Source: Lasiosphaeria ovina
Taxonomy: Eukaryota > Ascomycota > Sordariomycetes > Sordariales > Lasiosphaeriaceae
Assembly: GCA_033439765.1 (NCBI GenBank)
Contig: JAULSN010000022.1
Coordinates: 1 to 27,310 of the forward strand
Reading direction: 5' to 3'
Length of the DNA: 27,310 nt
The translations under genes and the position numbers were made by a program. Below are positions 9,356 through 18,950 of this stretch, piece by piece. The notes below the pieces were generated by a model. The model was not told the DNA's origin, searched no databases, and saw only the letters and a list, made by a program, of their open reading frames with translations. Numbering within the stretch: the stretch's first letter is position 1; the number at the start of each line of letters is the position of its first letter.

Positions 9356-10686
9356 ATGGGTCTGATGATAATGATCAATCATTGGCTGTTGTTTTTTGCT
9401 TTCCCTTTGGCTGTGGTCTCGACTGAGCCAAGCCAGAAAAATATGCTATCCGAGAAATGGGCTGCCAACGTACGTGCAATCCATCTTCCACTCTACGAAC
9501 GGTCAGGCCCGTCAAGCTGACAAACAAGGTCTCCATAGCAAGGGTTCTCGGGCATCGTAACGTTCGCTCACCTGCCACACAAGTCTTGTCTCGCCACCGA
9601 AGGACTGGACTTCGATGTTGCCATTATCGCGCCCTATTTGACGTAGGTACAAGTTACAGATCAGGTGAGATTGATGTCCAAACAGACAAGAAATATATAC
9701 TGAGCTAGGTACCTACCTAGATAATAATGCTAATATGTACAGGTGCAAGGTTTGGGCCTCGAGCTGTGCGCGACGCGAGCATGCGATTGAGCGCAGGGGG
9801 TGGGTACAACATCAGGGCCTCCCACAACCCCCTTGCATCTTGGGCCAACCTCATAGACTGTGGTGACATTCCGGTCACACCATATGACAACGCCCTGGCA
9901 ATGAGGCAGCTGAAAGAGGCATTCGTGGAGCTGGGGAGGAGGCCCGCGACGCGCTCTCTGGCAAGGGGAAGTGGTAGCTCTCCTATCGGTATCTCACACG
10001 GGACCTCGAAGCCAATCATCGTCACGATAGGCGGTGATCATTCCATCTCGCTCCCAGTTCTCCGAGCCCTGAAGGAGGTGCACAGCACGCCGGTTTCGGT
10101 GCTTCATTTCGACGCCCACATGGACACGTGGGCCCCAGATACCGACTCGTACTGGGCTACAGAGCAGTCCCGCTTCAACCACGGGAGCGTCTTCTAGCAT
10201 GCATCGCAGGAAGGACTCATTAACAAGCGCTCTTCCCTACACGTTGGGCTCAGGTCACGACTCTGTGGGAATGATGAAGCTGACTACAAAACGGACGACG
10301 AGCAAGGCTTCATGAGGATATCCAGCGATGACATAGATGAGATTGGCGCCAAGGGAATCATCAGCAAGATCAACGCGTGGATTGGGCCATCCAAGCCTGT
10401 CTACTTGTCAGTTGACATCGATGTTTTAGACCCAGCACAGGCTCCGGGCACTGGAACTCCAGAGGTCGGTGGGTGGACAAGCAGGGAGCTTATCCAAATC
10501 TTGAGGGGAGTCGAGGGTTTGAACGTCGTGGGTGCAGACATTGTAGAGGTGTCTCCACCGTATGATAGTGCAGGCCAAGTGACAGCTCTCGCGGCTTCTC
10601 ATATTTTGTATGAGATTTTGACGAGCGTCTCTAAGAGGGGCAGTGTGCAGACCAAGAAAGCAGAGTCAGGTAAGCACGAGCTTTGA
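9356..10686 (+). pseudogene. Secreted agmatinase-type ureohydrolase with nonsense and frameshift
   Basis: A ureohydrolase (arginase/agmatinase fold) that would hydrolyse a guanidino compound to urea and an amine using two Mn ions. Exon 1 (9356-9469) encodes a signal peptide (INHWLLFFAFPLAVVS). Introns are 9470-9538 and 9665-9742, both with good splice sites; the second has a TGCTAAT branch point. All metal-binding motifs are kept in exon 3: GGDHS (10030-10044), DAHMD (10111-10125), VDID (10411-10422), then DPAQAPGTGTPEVGG. Two lesions interrupt it. One base is missing near 9630, within the AIIGAPFD motif, and the frame needed by GTSYRSG follows. A TAG at 10195-10197 replaces the expected TGG codon of HGSVFWHAS, with the same frame continuing 163 codons beyond. 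The restored length is about 394 residues. A donor at 10671 leaves the last few residues uncertain. It may be read-through, pseudogenised or misassembled. Confidence 0.88.
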
Positions 10687-10749
10687 CTATAAGCTACCCA
10701 CTCTACCTAGTCTGAAGTAACCGGGGCGCCTAGTATAGTTCTAGATATA

Positions 10750-11107
10750 GTTTCGCTTCATGAGAGACTTCATGGATACTACACAACAGCATCGTGATAC
10801 CCGGATTGCTGGTCCATCGTTAGCTGGTACTTTGATAGGCCATATGACTTCGTCAATGACCTCGTATCCCTCAAACAACTTCCCCAGCCAACACCTCCAC
10901 CGGCAACACCCCCCTCCTCACCGCAACCCCCAGAAGCTGCATCGGGTCCGCAAACCCTGGACAAACATGCACTTCAACCCATGCGGTCCATCCTTATCCC
11001 CCACCAACTCCATAATATATATACACCCTGTGTCCTCGCCTCCCACACCTTCCTATCTGTGTCCAAGTACTTCCTCTCCCCGCCCTCCCTAAGAAGATTC
11101 GCAAACA
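10750..11107 (-). pseudogene. Unrecognised protein-like fragments in several frames
   Basis: On the minus strand a frame starts at ATG 11105-11107 (FANLLREGGERKYLDTD). Downstream, in other frames, come HVCPGFADPMQLLGVAV and VLPVEVLAGEVV, followed by YEVIDEVIWPIKVPAND. Each reads like genuine protein but they are not in one frame and I see no convincing introns joining them. I do not recognise a family. This fits the decayed state of the neighbouring genes, but could be chance composition. Confidence 0.2.
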
Positions 11108-11229
11108 TGGTGGTCTGTGCCTACACCACATATCCCCCCCTGTTTCCACAGTCGTTAGGCAGCCCTGTGATGACGCAGCGTTTGAGATCGGATTGGAAGT
11201 GAGATGTCTAGCCACGTTAGTCACGGCTT

Positions 11230-12060
11230 CAAATCTCGACTACCCATATTACATAGCTGACCAGGTATTACTTCCGATTTATAATCGACTATGGGGCAAG
11301 TGGCAGCCCACAGAATATCATTGCCCTCTCCAATACGTCCAAGACAGTTTAAGTGTTAAGGCCTAACCTAAAAGGCTCACCACACAGTACAAGTATCGAA
11401 AGGAGAGAGCTAACAGCAACTCCTCCAGAAGTTGCTTATCAATTATTAGGCCCTAAACTTTGACATAGCTTGGCAAAAATTGGCATTTGTAGTGACAGAC
11501 CCCTTTTATACCACTCTGGTGTTAGAATAAATAAATAAATAGCCTGTTGGTAATATTGCGTCTATGCAATCCCACCCGCAAGAGATTACCTAAGTTCTCT
11601 ACCTAGTTAGCTTCCACATGGCGCCTCCTTTAAGGTATCGCTTCCCTTTTGAGCTTCTGCAACCAAGTCTGGATTGATGCCAAGAAGGCGCTTAACATGG
11701 TATAGTTAGTACTTACAAATAACTAGTATTTTAACATTATAACCTAGTTTAAAGACTATATTATGTAAATACGTTCCTTGCATGGCATTTACATTGGCTG
11801 TCTTAATAGTTAAGGCACTATAGTCCAACATACATTAATAACTGGCGTTTAGAGCACTTAGCGACTCCCTTTCTATGACTTTCTCCTTTAGCAATCTTAA
11901 GTCAAGTGCTGATCCATGATAACCTATGCCGCACTATTTAGTCATTAATAATAGATTGTTTTTTTTTTTAAAAAAGAAAATTGGAAAATTCAACTTAAGC
12001 ACAACGGGATTAGCGAGAGTGTTAAATGGCAGGTTTCTTTTCTCTGTCTTTTAAGTGAGG
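11230..12060. other. AT-rich, gene-free DNA, probable degraded repeat
   Basis: No coding frame of note. The stretch is AT-rich, with 11701-11760 only 20% G+C by direct count and many TA dinucleotides, unlike the GC-richer flanks. This composition is common where repeat-induced point mutation has eroded a transposon, but no recognisable element core or terminal repeat remains. Confidence 0.45.
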
Positions 12061-12096
12061 GAAAGCGCGGTTAGGTGTTTAAGGAGGTTGTGGTTA

Positions 12097-12123
12097 TGGT
12101 GGTGGTGGTGGTGGTGGTGGTGG
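12097..12123 (+). repeat. (TGG)9 microsatellite
   Basis: Nine perfect TGG units, followed by an interrupted continuation (TCATGGTGGTGA). It lies just before the paired hairpins and is non-coding. Confidence 0.9.
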
Positions 12124-12137
12124 TCATGGTGGTGATA

Positions 12138-12193
12138 CGAGGACCCAGTTTTGGGTCCTCGCAACTCCACGGCCATTTTGGACCGTGGCAACT
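12138..12193. repeat. Two tandem hairpin modules with a shared GCAACT tail
   Basis: The first hairpin (12138-12161) has a perfect 10-bp stem, CGAGGACCCA and TGGGTCCTCG, around GTTT. The second (12167-12188) pairs CCACGG with CCGTGG and CCA with TGG, with one bulged A and a TTT loop. Each ends in GCAACT, 27 bp apart. The stem bases differ between the modules while the pairing is kept. It may be the end of a mobile element, or an RNA or DNA structure. Confidence 0.7.
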
Positions 12194-12230
12194 ATAGCCG
12201 AGGCAGGCCAGAATAGTGACCCCCTCGCTC

Positions 12231-12260
12231 AGTCTGGCTCAGTCTGGCTCAGTCTGGCTC
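12231..12260 (+). repeat. 10-bp tandem repeat, three exact copies
   Basis: AGTCTGGCTC is repeated three times without change. It is preceded by GCTC and followed by AGCCT, so it extends partially on both sides. It lies between the hairpin pair and the right copy of the dispersed repeat. Confidence 0.9.
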
Positions 12261-12342
12261 AGCCTAAGGCGGCAATTGCTCAGTTCCGAAGAAGGAAAGG
12301 GAAATTCGTGGTGTCGATTTTAGTAGGCCGGGGTTGAAGTGT

Positions 12343-12430
12343 GTGTGTTTTTTTGGTACTGTGGGAACCCCGAGCTTACATAAGGCAGGTGTGTAATGAC
12401 TTTAGGCCCCAGGCTCCGTATACGCCTGGA
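12343..12430 (+). repeat. Dispersed repeat, right copy
   Basis: This matches the reverse complement of 1262-1358, sharing TACTGTGGG, GCTTACATAAGGCAGG and GGCCCCAGGCTCCGTA in order. It is slightly shorter, with a deletion before GGCCCC. It marks the right side of the degenerate gene block. No coding frame lies in it. Confidence 0.65.
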
Positions 12431-15261
12431 ACTTGTTCGGGCCTTCCGCCTCGCACTTGGCGAGATGCCTGCGGAAACAAGCTTTCATCCCTCCAACCAA
12501 AAGCAAAGAGTCAATAGCGGAGGCCGGCGCGCAAACCCGAGTTTTCGCCGGGCCCCCTGCGTCCCGGCGAAGCTAGCGGCAACTTGACGCGCAATTTTCC
12601 AGCTCCAGCGGTTCGCACGTGAGCGACTCAGTGAGGCCACCGCCCCGCCTAAATCTTTTGCCTTCCATTCTGGAATTTTACGAAGCGTGGCTGTGCTTGC
12701 TGGGTGGCGACCCCCCTCCCCGCCACAGGCAGGATGCACATGCGTGTTTCAACCCAGCAGAACGCCCATGGGGCGCTCCCTGCCCGATATGCAAGGTACC
12801 GACAAAGTGTTTGTCTGCACAAGCAAGCCATCAGTGGGCATTCATTCGGGCGGTCTGGCAGGCAGAATATCTGCAAAACGGCAGTGCATGCAATACTATG
12901 TACGTATGAGGACGGGACAATTCCGAGTCATTTCGCCGTGATTATCTGAGTTGCACGGACATAACTGATTGAGGCCTCGCCAATTGCCAAGCTTGGAGAT
13001 GACCACTCCCCAAACGGGCAAGGCGCGAGCCAAATGTAGAAAACAATACGTACGCTATTTACTTTGGCCACTCTCTCTACAAGGCACTCTTAAATTACCC
13101 CTATGCTCACCCACCCGCTCTCATCCCGAGCACCGGAGCGGAGCATGGATGGCATGGCAATTGGCAACGCCTCACGCCCGCCCCCAACGGGAACGGCTGT
13201 GACGACAAGTAAGACAGCCAGCCCTGCCACAAGCCCTGCCACAAGCCCACAGCTGTTGGCGTGGTTGTCCCTGGGGGTGGGGTCCAAAGAGGTAATTACG
13301 ATTGGGAAAATTCTCAGCCTCAAATCTCAGAGTGCCTGCGCTAGTGCGGTTGCCTTACTATGTAGGTGAAATGAAGTGTTCGTAGTAAGACGCAAATGCC
13401 CCTCTCGGGCGCAGTCGAATTTGACATAATTACACGTGTCGTCATAAGCACTACGTACGAGGCTCTTTCAGCCGCAACCGAGTCTAATATCTCATGAAGG
13501 CCTGTTGCGCGCCAATTCAGATGCGCGATAACTTGACTTGGCTTAAATCTGCAAGAGTCAGCAGACCAATCAGCCATGTCCACAGCAGTCAAGGAAGCCG
13601 AAACTGATAAGGCCACGGGGTCACGCGTATTCAACAATGCTGGATAGACCAAAGACGGTTATGGAGCAAGAGAACTGATTTATCTTCTCATGAGCCTAGC
13701 ACCAGTCTCTGATACTTTGGCTATTGTCAAAGCCTAAGTACATCAAACTCGCGGCTCAGCATTTGAATTGGTGCTACAAGTCTGTAGAAACTAAGCCTTG
13801 AGAGAAGTTTGCTGTTTCAGACAAAGGAAACTGAGCTAAATACTTCCCAATCTCCAGTAGGTCGGTCCTGGGCTCGATCCAAGGCCGTAATGATATTTCA
13901 TATGGACGTTTTATGTGTGCGTAGAAATGGGTATAATTAAGCCATTACACTTTGGTGATATATTTACCTGTAGAAGTCGCTCCTTGAGGCTTGGGTGGAC
14001 GAAAGAAAAGAAAAAGGTAATTATTTCAGAGTCATTCTCACTACAATAGATATTAGCATGGATTAATTAGACATCAATATACCCAACCATGTGATGCCAT
14101 GCTTTCCCAAAAGAAAAGGAAAAAGATGTAAATCTATTGTAGTCGGGTTACCCTTGTTGATAACTAACAAGGGAAGTGGGTGTTGAGAAGTAGGAATAGC
14201 CATCTTTCGTTGCTATATAGTACCAAATACAAAACCCAGAAGGAATAGAGGTAGGATCAAATAGCACTTAAGAAAGGGAAGAAAAGGTCGTTCTTATATC
14301 TTATTCTGAATGGGATGCAAGAGACAAGCAGAATGAAGCCTGAGGGAACGTCAAGGGAGAAAATCGTAAAGGCTCAGCAAGCAAAGAGAATATTCAGAGG
14401 ATTATAAAAGCACATTGTTGGGCAATGCGTAGTTTGGTACGAAACTGCTATCTGCACTAGATACATTGCGGCTTCTTCTCGGCAACCGTATGCCATTCAT
14501 CTACACTCAAACCGAATCACGAGCAAATTACCAGCTTCACTTCGTGTGCACGGATGTAATAAAACAAACGGATTCTCGTGATGGAAGAATACTTTCTCCT
14601 GATCCTCATCAGCTAAAGTAGATGCCTATCGACCTATCTAGCACGAACCCAGATGCCAATACCCCAGAAGCCGCCTTTCCCGAATGCCTATTCTCTGGCA
14701 AAGCAACTGATTAGTTCGATTAGTATATAGAAGGCCACCACTGTCATCGACCAACAGCCACCAATTGCAAGACCGAAAGTAAACAACCAAATTATTCGAG
14801 TGACAGGGTGTCATGCCTTCCTTGTTCATGATATGGTATAAGCCTCCTGCGTGTCAGCATTGGCACATTGACGTGAAATAGAAAACGCCTTGCCAATCCA
14901 AGTATATGGCGTGTTGTAAAAAGAACACCAGCTCGGCCACCCGAGCTGTTGCCGCGCCGCCCAGTAAAAAGCCCCACGCAAACCGGCCGTCCGAGTCTGT
15001 CCCGTTCTACCACCGTCGCCATGCAACGCATGCAAGATGGAAATTTGTTTCCCAGGCCCGTAGGCTCACACAGAAAAGACCCTTTAAACACCTCGCTTTT
15101 GATGAGACATTTGAGTATGCCGTAAAACAAAGAAAACCGAAATAAAAACACACCAAAACCGCCAAACTCCAGATTGTGCACAACGCAATCAATGCCGTAA
15201 GTGCTGAAATGCAAAGTCATGTCTCGTGTCGTGAATGAACCACATCCCTGTGTGTGTCATC
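12431..15261. other. Intergenic stretch, no gene supported
   Basis: Nothing recognisable is encoded on either strand; the longest frames (up to 142 codons at 14792-15220, minus) look like chance. At 12444-12476 a bulged hairpin pairs TTCCGC with GCGGAA around CTCGC and GCGAG. From about 13.7 to 14.6 kb the DNA is AT-rich with A-rich runs. The right-hand few hundred bases should include the cyclin 3' UTR. Confidence 0.4.
14040..14143. repeat. 12-bp inverted repeat, 80-bp spacer
   Basis: ACTACAATAGAT (14040-14051) is exactly reverse-complementary to ATCTATTGTAGT (14132-14143). Similar A-rich tracts lie just left of the first arm and just left of the second. It could be a remnant of a short mobile element or chance in AT-rich DNA. 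Confidence 0.4.
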
Positions 15262-16485
15262 TTATCGTCCCACAACAGCCCCGGACCCATTATTCCCAAA
15301 AACGCGCCCAATCATGCCTCGCATGCGCTTGACAGTGACACGACCACCATCCTCGAGGCTGCGCATCTCCTCGGCGCTGATCTCGTAAGGCAGAAGCTGC
15401 TTGCCGCTGGTCGTCTTTTGGAGCTTACCGCCCGCGTAGATCGAGTCCTTTTCGGGGACGGATGGCCGATCCATGATGACCTCAACCGGCGACTCGTACA
15501 ACTCCTCGGGGCAGTTGTAGATGTACGGATGCGGCTCCGAGTCGAGGTCGTCGGGCGTGGTTGCGCGGCTCGTGGTTGATCCGGCGTATGAGGAGCTGCT
15601 GCTATAGAGACCAGGAGGCGAGACGTCGCGGTCCGAGTTACTGCGCGAGCGGGAGGTGTCTCGCGACGAAGGAGGAGAGATGTAAGAGCTGGCGGCAGAG
15701 TTCTTGGCCACCGCGATCCAGGCCTCCTCCTCCAGCTGGCGCTGGATCTTCTCGGCACGACGGGCGTTGCGAGTCCTAATTTCGTTGCGAAGAGGCGACA
15801 GGAAGTGGTCTAGTTCGCGGTACAGGTCCTCCTCGCTGATGCGCAGGTCCCAGTCCAGCAGGAACAACAGCTGCTTCTCCATCAGGTTGACCTCGGTACG
15901 GGTGAAGCCGAAGCTATAGGCGCTCGTGTGGATGTTGCTGTAGGTCGCCCAGTGCTTGTTCTTGGGGCTGCTGTCGTTCAGGTACTTGGCGGCGAGGATC
16001 AGAGATGCCAGGAAGATGCGGTGTGTAGTGCACCTCAGGCCCTTAGCCATGGGCTGCAGCCGTGACTTGAGGCGGTTGAGGTAAACCAGCGACGACATGA
16101 GAGTCGGCACCTGCACGTTAGACGAGATTACCAGTTGAGTGATGAATTCTTGTAGGGAGGGCAGGCCGCCGTCTTCGGACCGAACTGCTCGGGGCGGGGG
16201 GGTCTGCGGCGGGGAGGCGACTCTTGACCTCAGGTCGGTCGTCGGGGGCGGCGGCATCATGCTCGGGTCGCACTGGATGACGTTGAAGGCCGCATCGGCA
16301 AGGTACCGGATCATGCGCTGGTCCACGGCCTTGTAGACGAAAACCTCGAGGGCTGCGGCGTTGAGCTCATCCTCCGAGAGGTCCGGTATTATCTTGACCG
16401 GGGCCGAGGAGTAGTAGTCAGTGCGCTCGTCCACCACGAGACCTGATATTGTTGTGTCCCTTGTTGTTCCCATCGCTGCGTCCAT
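15262..16485 (-). CDS. Pho85-type (PCL1/2-like) cyclin, intact
   Basis: A 407-residue cyclin of the fungal PCL group, which activates Pho85-family cyclin-dependent kinases in G1 progression and polarity. The cyclin box spans roughly residues 108-225. It includes VYLNRLKSRL (134-143), HRIFLASLILAAKYLNDSS (155-173), and LMEKQLLFLLDWDLRISEEDLY (201-222), the typical end of the box. A Pro-rich insert (MMPPPPTTD, SPPQTPPPRA) precedes the box. The C-terminal 140 residues are Ser-rich with SP/TP sites and probably disordered, a common place for CDK phosphorylation. There are no introns in the coding frame. The start at 16485 begins MDAAMG. A potential splice acceptor (CTAAC then GACGCAG, ending at 16476) would instead make Met5 the start. 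It is free of lesions, in contrast to the genes at 1.7-10.7 kb. Confidence 0.92.
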   Translation of the reverse strand: MDAAMGTTRDTTISGLVVDERTDYYSSAPVKIIPDLSEDELNAAALEVFVYKAVDQRMIRYLADAAFNVIQCDPSMMPPPPTTDLRSRVASPPQTPPPRAVRSEDGGLPSLQEFITQLVISSNVQVPTLMSSLVYLNRLKSRLQPMAKGLRCTTHRIFLASLILAAKYLNDSSPKNKHWATYSNIHTSAYSFGFTRTEVNLMEKQLLFLLDWDLRISEEDLYRELDHFLSPLRNEIRTRNARRAEKIQRQLEEEAWIAVAKNSAASSYISPPSSRDTSRSRSNSDRDVSPPGLYSSSSSYAGSTTSRATTPDDLDSEPHPYIYNCPEELYESPVEVIMDRPSVPEKDSIYAGGKLQKTTSGKQLLPYEISAEEMRSLEDGGRVTVKRMRGMIGRVFGNNGSGAVVGR

Positions 16486-16703
16486 TGCGGAGGGTTAGTG
16501 GGGGTGCTGTTGTTGCGCGAGTATGCACCTGCGTGTGCGTCGGTCGGCGAAAGTTTAATAAAAACTTTGAGTGTGAGACCACGACCGTTATAAGGCACCT
16601 GCTCTTCCGGGAGAAGGTGAAAGCTGGACTGCGAAACTGTCGAAAAGAGTTCGAGAAGAGACGGGCCGGTAAAGGATTGTGCGCCGCCGAGGTAATATAT
16701 CAA
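16389..16703 (-). promoter_or_regulatory. Upstream ORF overlapping the cyclin start
   Basis: An ATG at 16703 opens a 104-codon frame that runs out of frame across the cyclin ATG (16485) and ends at 16389. If the leader is transcribed unspliced from above 16703, this would limit cyclin translation. It would be bypassed if transcription starts lower down, or if an intron from the GTAAGT at 16747 to the acceptor at 16476 is removed. Peptide function is not suggested. Confidence 0.3.
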
Positions 16704-18950
16704 GTGGTGGGTGGTGGGACTGATGTGCTGCGCTGTGGCTTACTTACACGAGTTGACGTGCGGCGAAGCTCATGTGTAAATGCTGGGGTAAGTTTGTAGA
16801 GTAGTAATTAGGCCCAGGTAAGCGTGGCCGGGTATACGGGCTGGGCAAGGTTGAGAAAAGGGCTGCAAGAGCGCCAGGTGTTGCAGCGTGGGCTGCTCTG
16901 GGAGGCTTCTGGGTGGGGTGCACGGGCTGCCGATGATGGCTGCGTGTCTCAGTGGCTTTTCGTCAGAAGGTGACGTGCAAGTCCACGAGGCTGAGCGTAG
17001 GCGTACCAGGCGGGGGCCGACCAGGCGGACAGGGGTGCGGGGACGGGGGGTTGGGGGTGGATAGCGGCCCACTGTGTCGGTCGGGGATTGGGGGGGAATG
17101 ATCAGGGATCAGCGGGTTCCAGGCGTGGCTAGTCTGGCTGGAATGCAGGCAGGGTTGGCAGTGGCAGGAGGCGAGACAAGATCCGCTGTGCCAATCAGCC
17201 GTGAGGGAGCCTCGATCACACTGGACGGCCAACTCCGACCGGGGTGTTTGGGCGGATTTTCCGCTCCGAATGCAAATGCCTCGGAGACACAAAAAAGACT
17301 GCGGGATGCGCAGCAAAATGCAGTTTGACTCGACGAGATCTCTGGCGGCGTCGGTTCTGGCAGTGGTGCCGAGTGGCAGGAGTAATGCAGCTCGTGCAAA
17401 TTGGCAGGGCAAATCCCAAATTCAGGCGTAAAATCCAGTGGCGATCCCGGAGGTGGGTCACAGGATTACCGAAGTTGATGCCGACGACGGAGAGTCGGAG
17501 GAACAAGTGTGGCGGAGGGCAGCAGGCGAGAAGATCACGAAGCAAATCTGTCCTCGGGTCCGCTGTTGTTTCGGGTGGTGGGGGGTTTTGCTGGTTTTGT
17601 GAGGGGAAACTGACGCGGCAGTGGCACCAGTCAAATAATAAGGGAATCGACGAGACAGACAACCCCGTACAAGTGTAGGACCTTGTGTCGAGGTAGAAGA
17701 GATGCGAGTCAGAGCGCCGTGATGCGGTGCTGCTAAACTTGGCGCTATCCAAGATGGGGAAGTGTGAAGTAGTGTCGCAGAGGCCAATCCACACTTTTTG
17801 AGATCACAAGCCCCTTGGAGTCAGTACTATCGATCCACGGCACCTTAGTTTGGGCACCTTCTCAAGTTGGCGGTCGGTCGACGATGCCGAGACAATGCCG
17901 TCCGTATTAGGGAGTAGGGGAGGATGCGATCGCGGTGCTCAAGCGGGAAATTCCGAGCCAGCGGAACTTGTACGGAAGGTAATAAGGTAGAGAGGGAAGG
18001 ACAAGCAACGCAGCAAGCAAGCACTAAACCTGGTGCTTGAGGCTGGATGGTGGTGCAAGTGCAAGTGCTGCGTCTGTTATTTTAGATCTGGGCCTCGAGG
18101 GCTCCGGCGGGATTAATATGGGTGAAATGCCGTCCCAAGATGCACGCCCGCGGTAGGGGTGGCTAGTTTGGATGGTCACCCTGAAGCTTGGGTAGGGGCA
18201 GTCGCGCGCCAAAAACAAATGGCGGTCGGGGACTGGTACGTGGAGCGCCCTGCGGAGCGTGTTCGAGCAGTCGCCCAGTGCGACTTGTCAGCGGAGGATG
18301 ATTCGTGCTGGCGTCTCCAGTCGCAGCGGCAACTGCGAGGCGAAGCGGGGTTGGCTGCTGTCAGGCGGGCGAATAGGTAAAAAAAGAGTCGAGCGGGCCC
18401 CAGGCGAGTCAGTGTGAGGGCAGGCCTGGAACTTTGGTGGGATGAAGCTGCGGTGAGGCCGTTGGTCCGTCTCGACCTATTACAGGCTTGCTTGGGCGAT
18501 ACGACGGGCAAGATGCCTGAGGAGCGAGCTGCCTAACGCGAAAAAGAGAAAAAAAAGAACGGCTTCGAGAAGGTCGTTAGCTAGCTGACTTGCGGTGAGC
18601 TTTTTCAGAATCCTGAATGTCGACCCAAGCTGCGAGTGAAGGGCGGCCCTCTGCGGCGCGGTACAAGGCCAGAATAGGGAAGAGATGAATGGCGGCCTGA
18701 TCCAGGGTGCGTTTCTGCCTACGTCCAAGCTTGTCCAAGGTCGACGATGGATGCGGCTCCTGGACGAGTTTTGTAGGCTGCTGCGATTGTGCGAGATGCT
18801 TTCCCAAAGGGACACGCGGACGTGCCAGGCTTCGATATAATTTTCTGCCGTTTCAGGGAGGAGAAGAAAGAGTGCAACTTACTTCGTACAGGGCGGAGAG
18901 CCAACCCAGGTAGGCAAGGGACAACAGCACTGCATACAAACAGCGTGCAG
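16486..18950. other. Upstream region of the cyclin, no gene supported
   Basis: No protein-coding frame with recognisable content. It is GC-rich with several GT-rich and G-rich runs (16980-17100) and looks like a long fungal leader/promoter. At 18536-18543 ACGCGAAA combines features of the MCB (ACGCG) and SCB (CNCGAAA) G1/S elements. It is about 2 kb above the cyclin start, so a role is only possible. Confidence 0.35.

Noticed and set aside
9700..9722. TAGGTACCTA-type palindrome in the agmatinase intron
   Set aside because: Short TAGGTACC motifs recur at several places in the window and seem to be a general sequence habit, not a specific site.
13860..13890. tRNA-like T-arm GGGCTCGATCC
   Set aside because: The flanking bases do not form a 5-bp T stem, and no acceptor or anticodon arm fits.
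14792..15220. 142-codon minus-strand frame downstream of the cyclin
   Set aside because: It lies in the likely cyclin 3' UTR and shows no conserved protein features.
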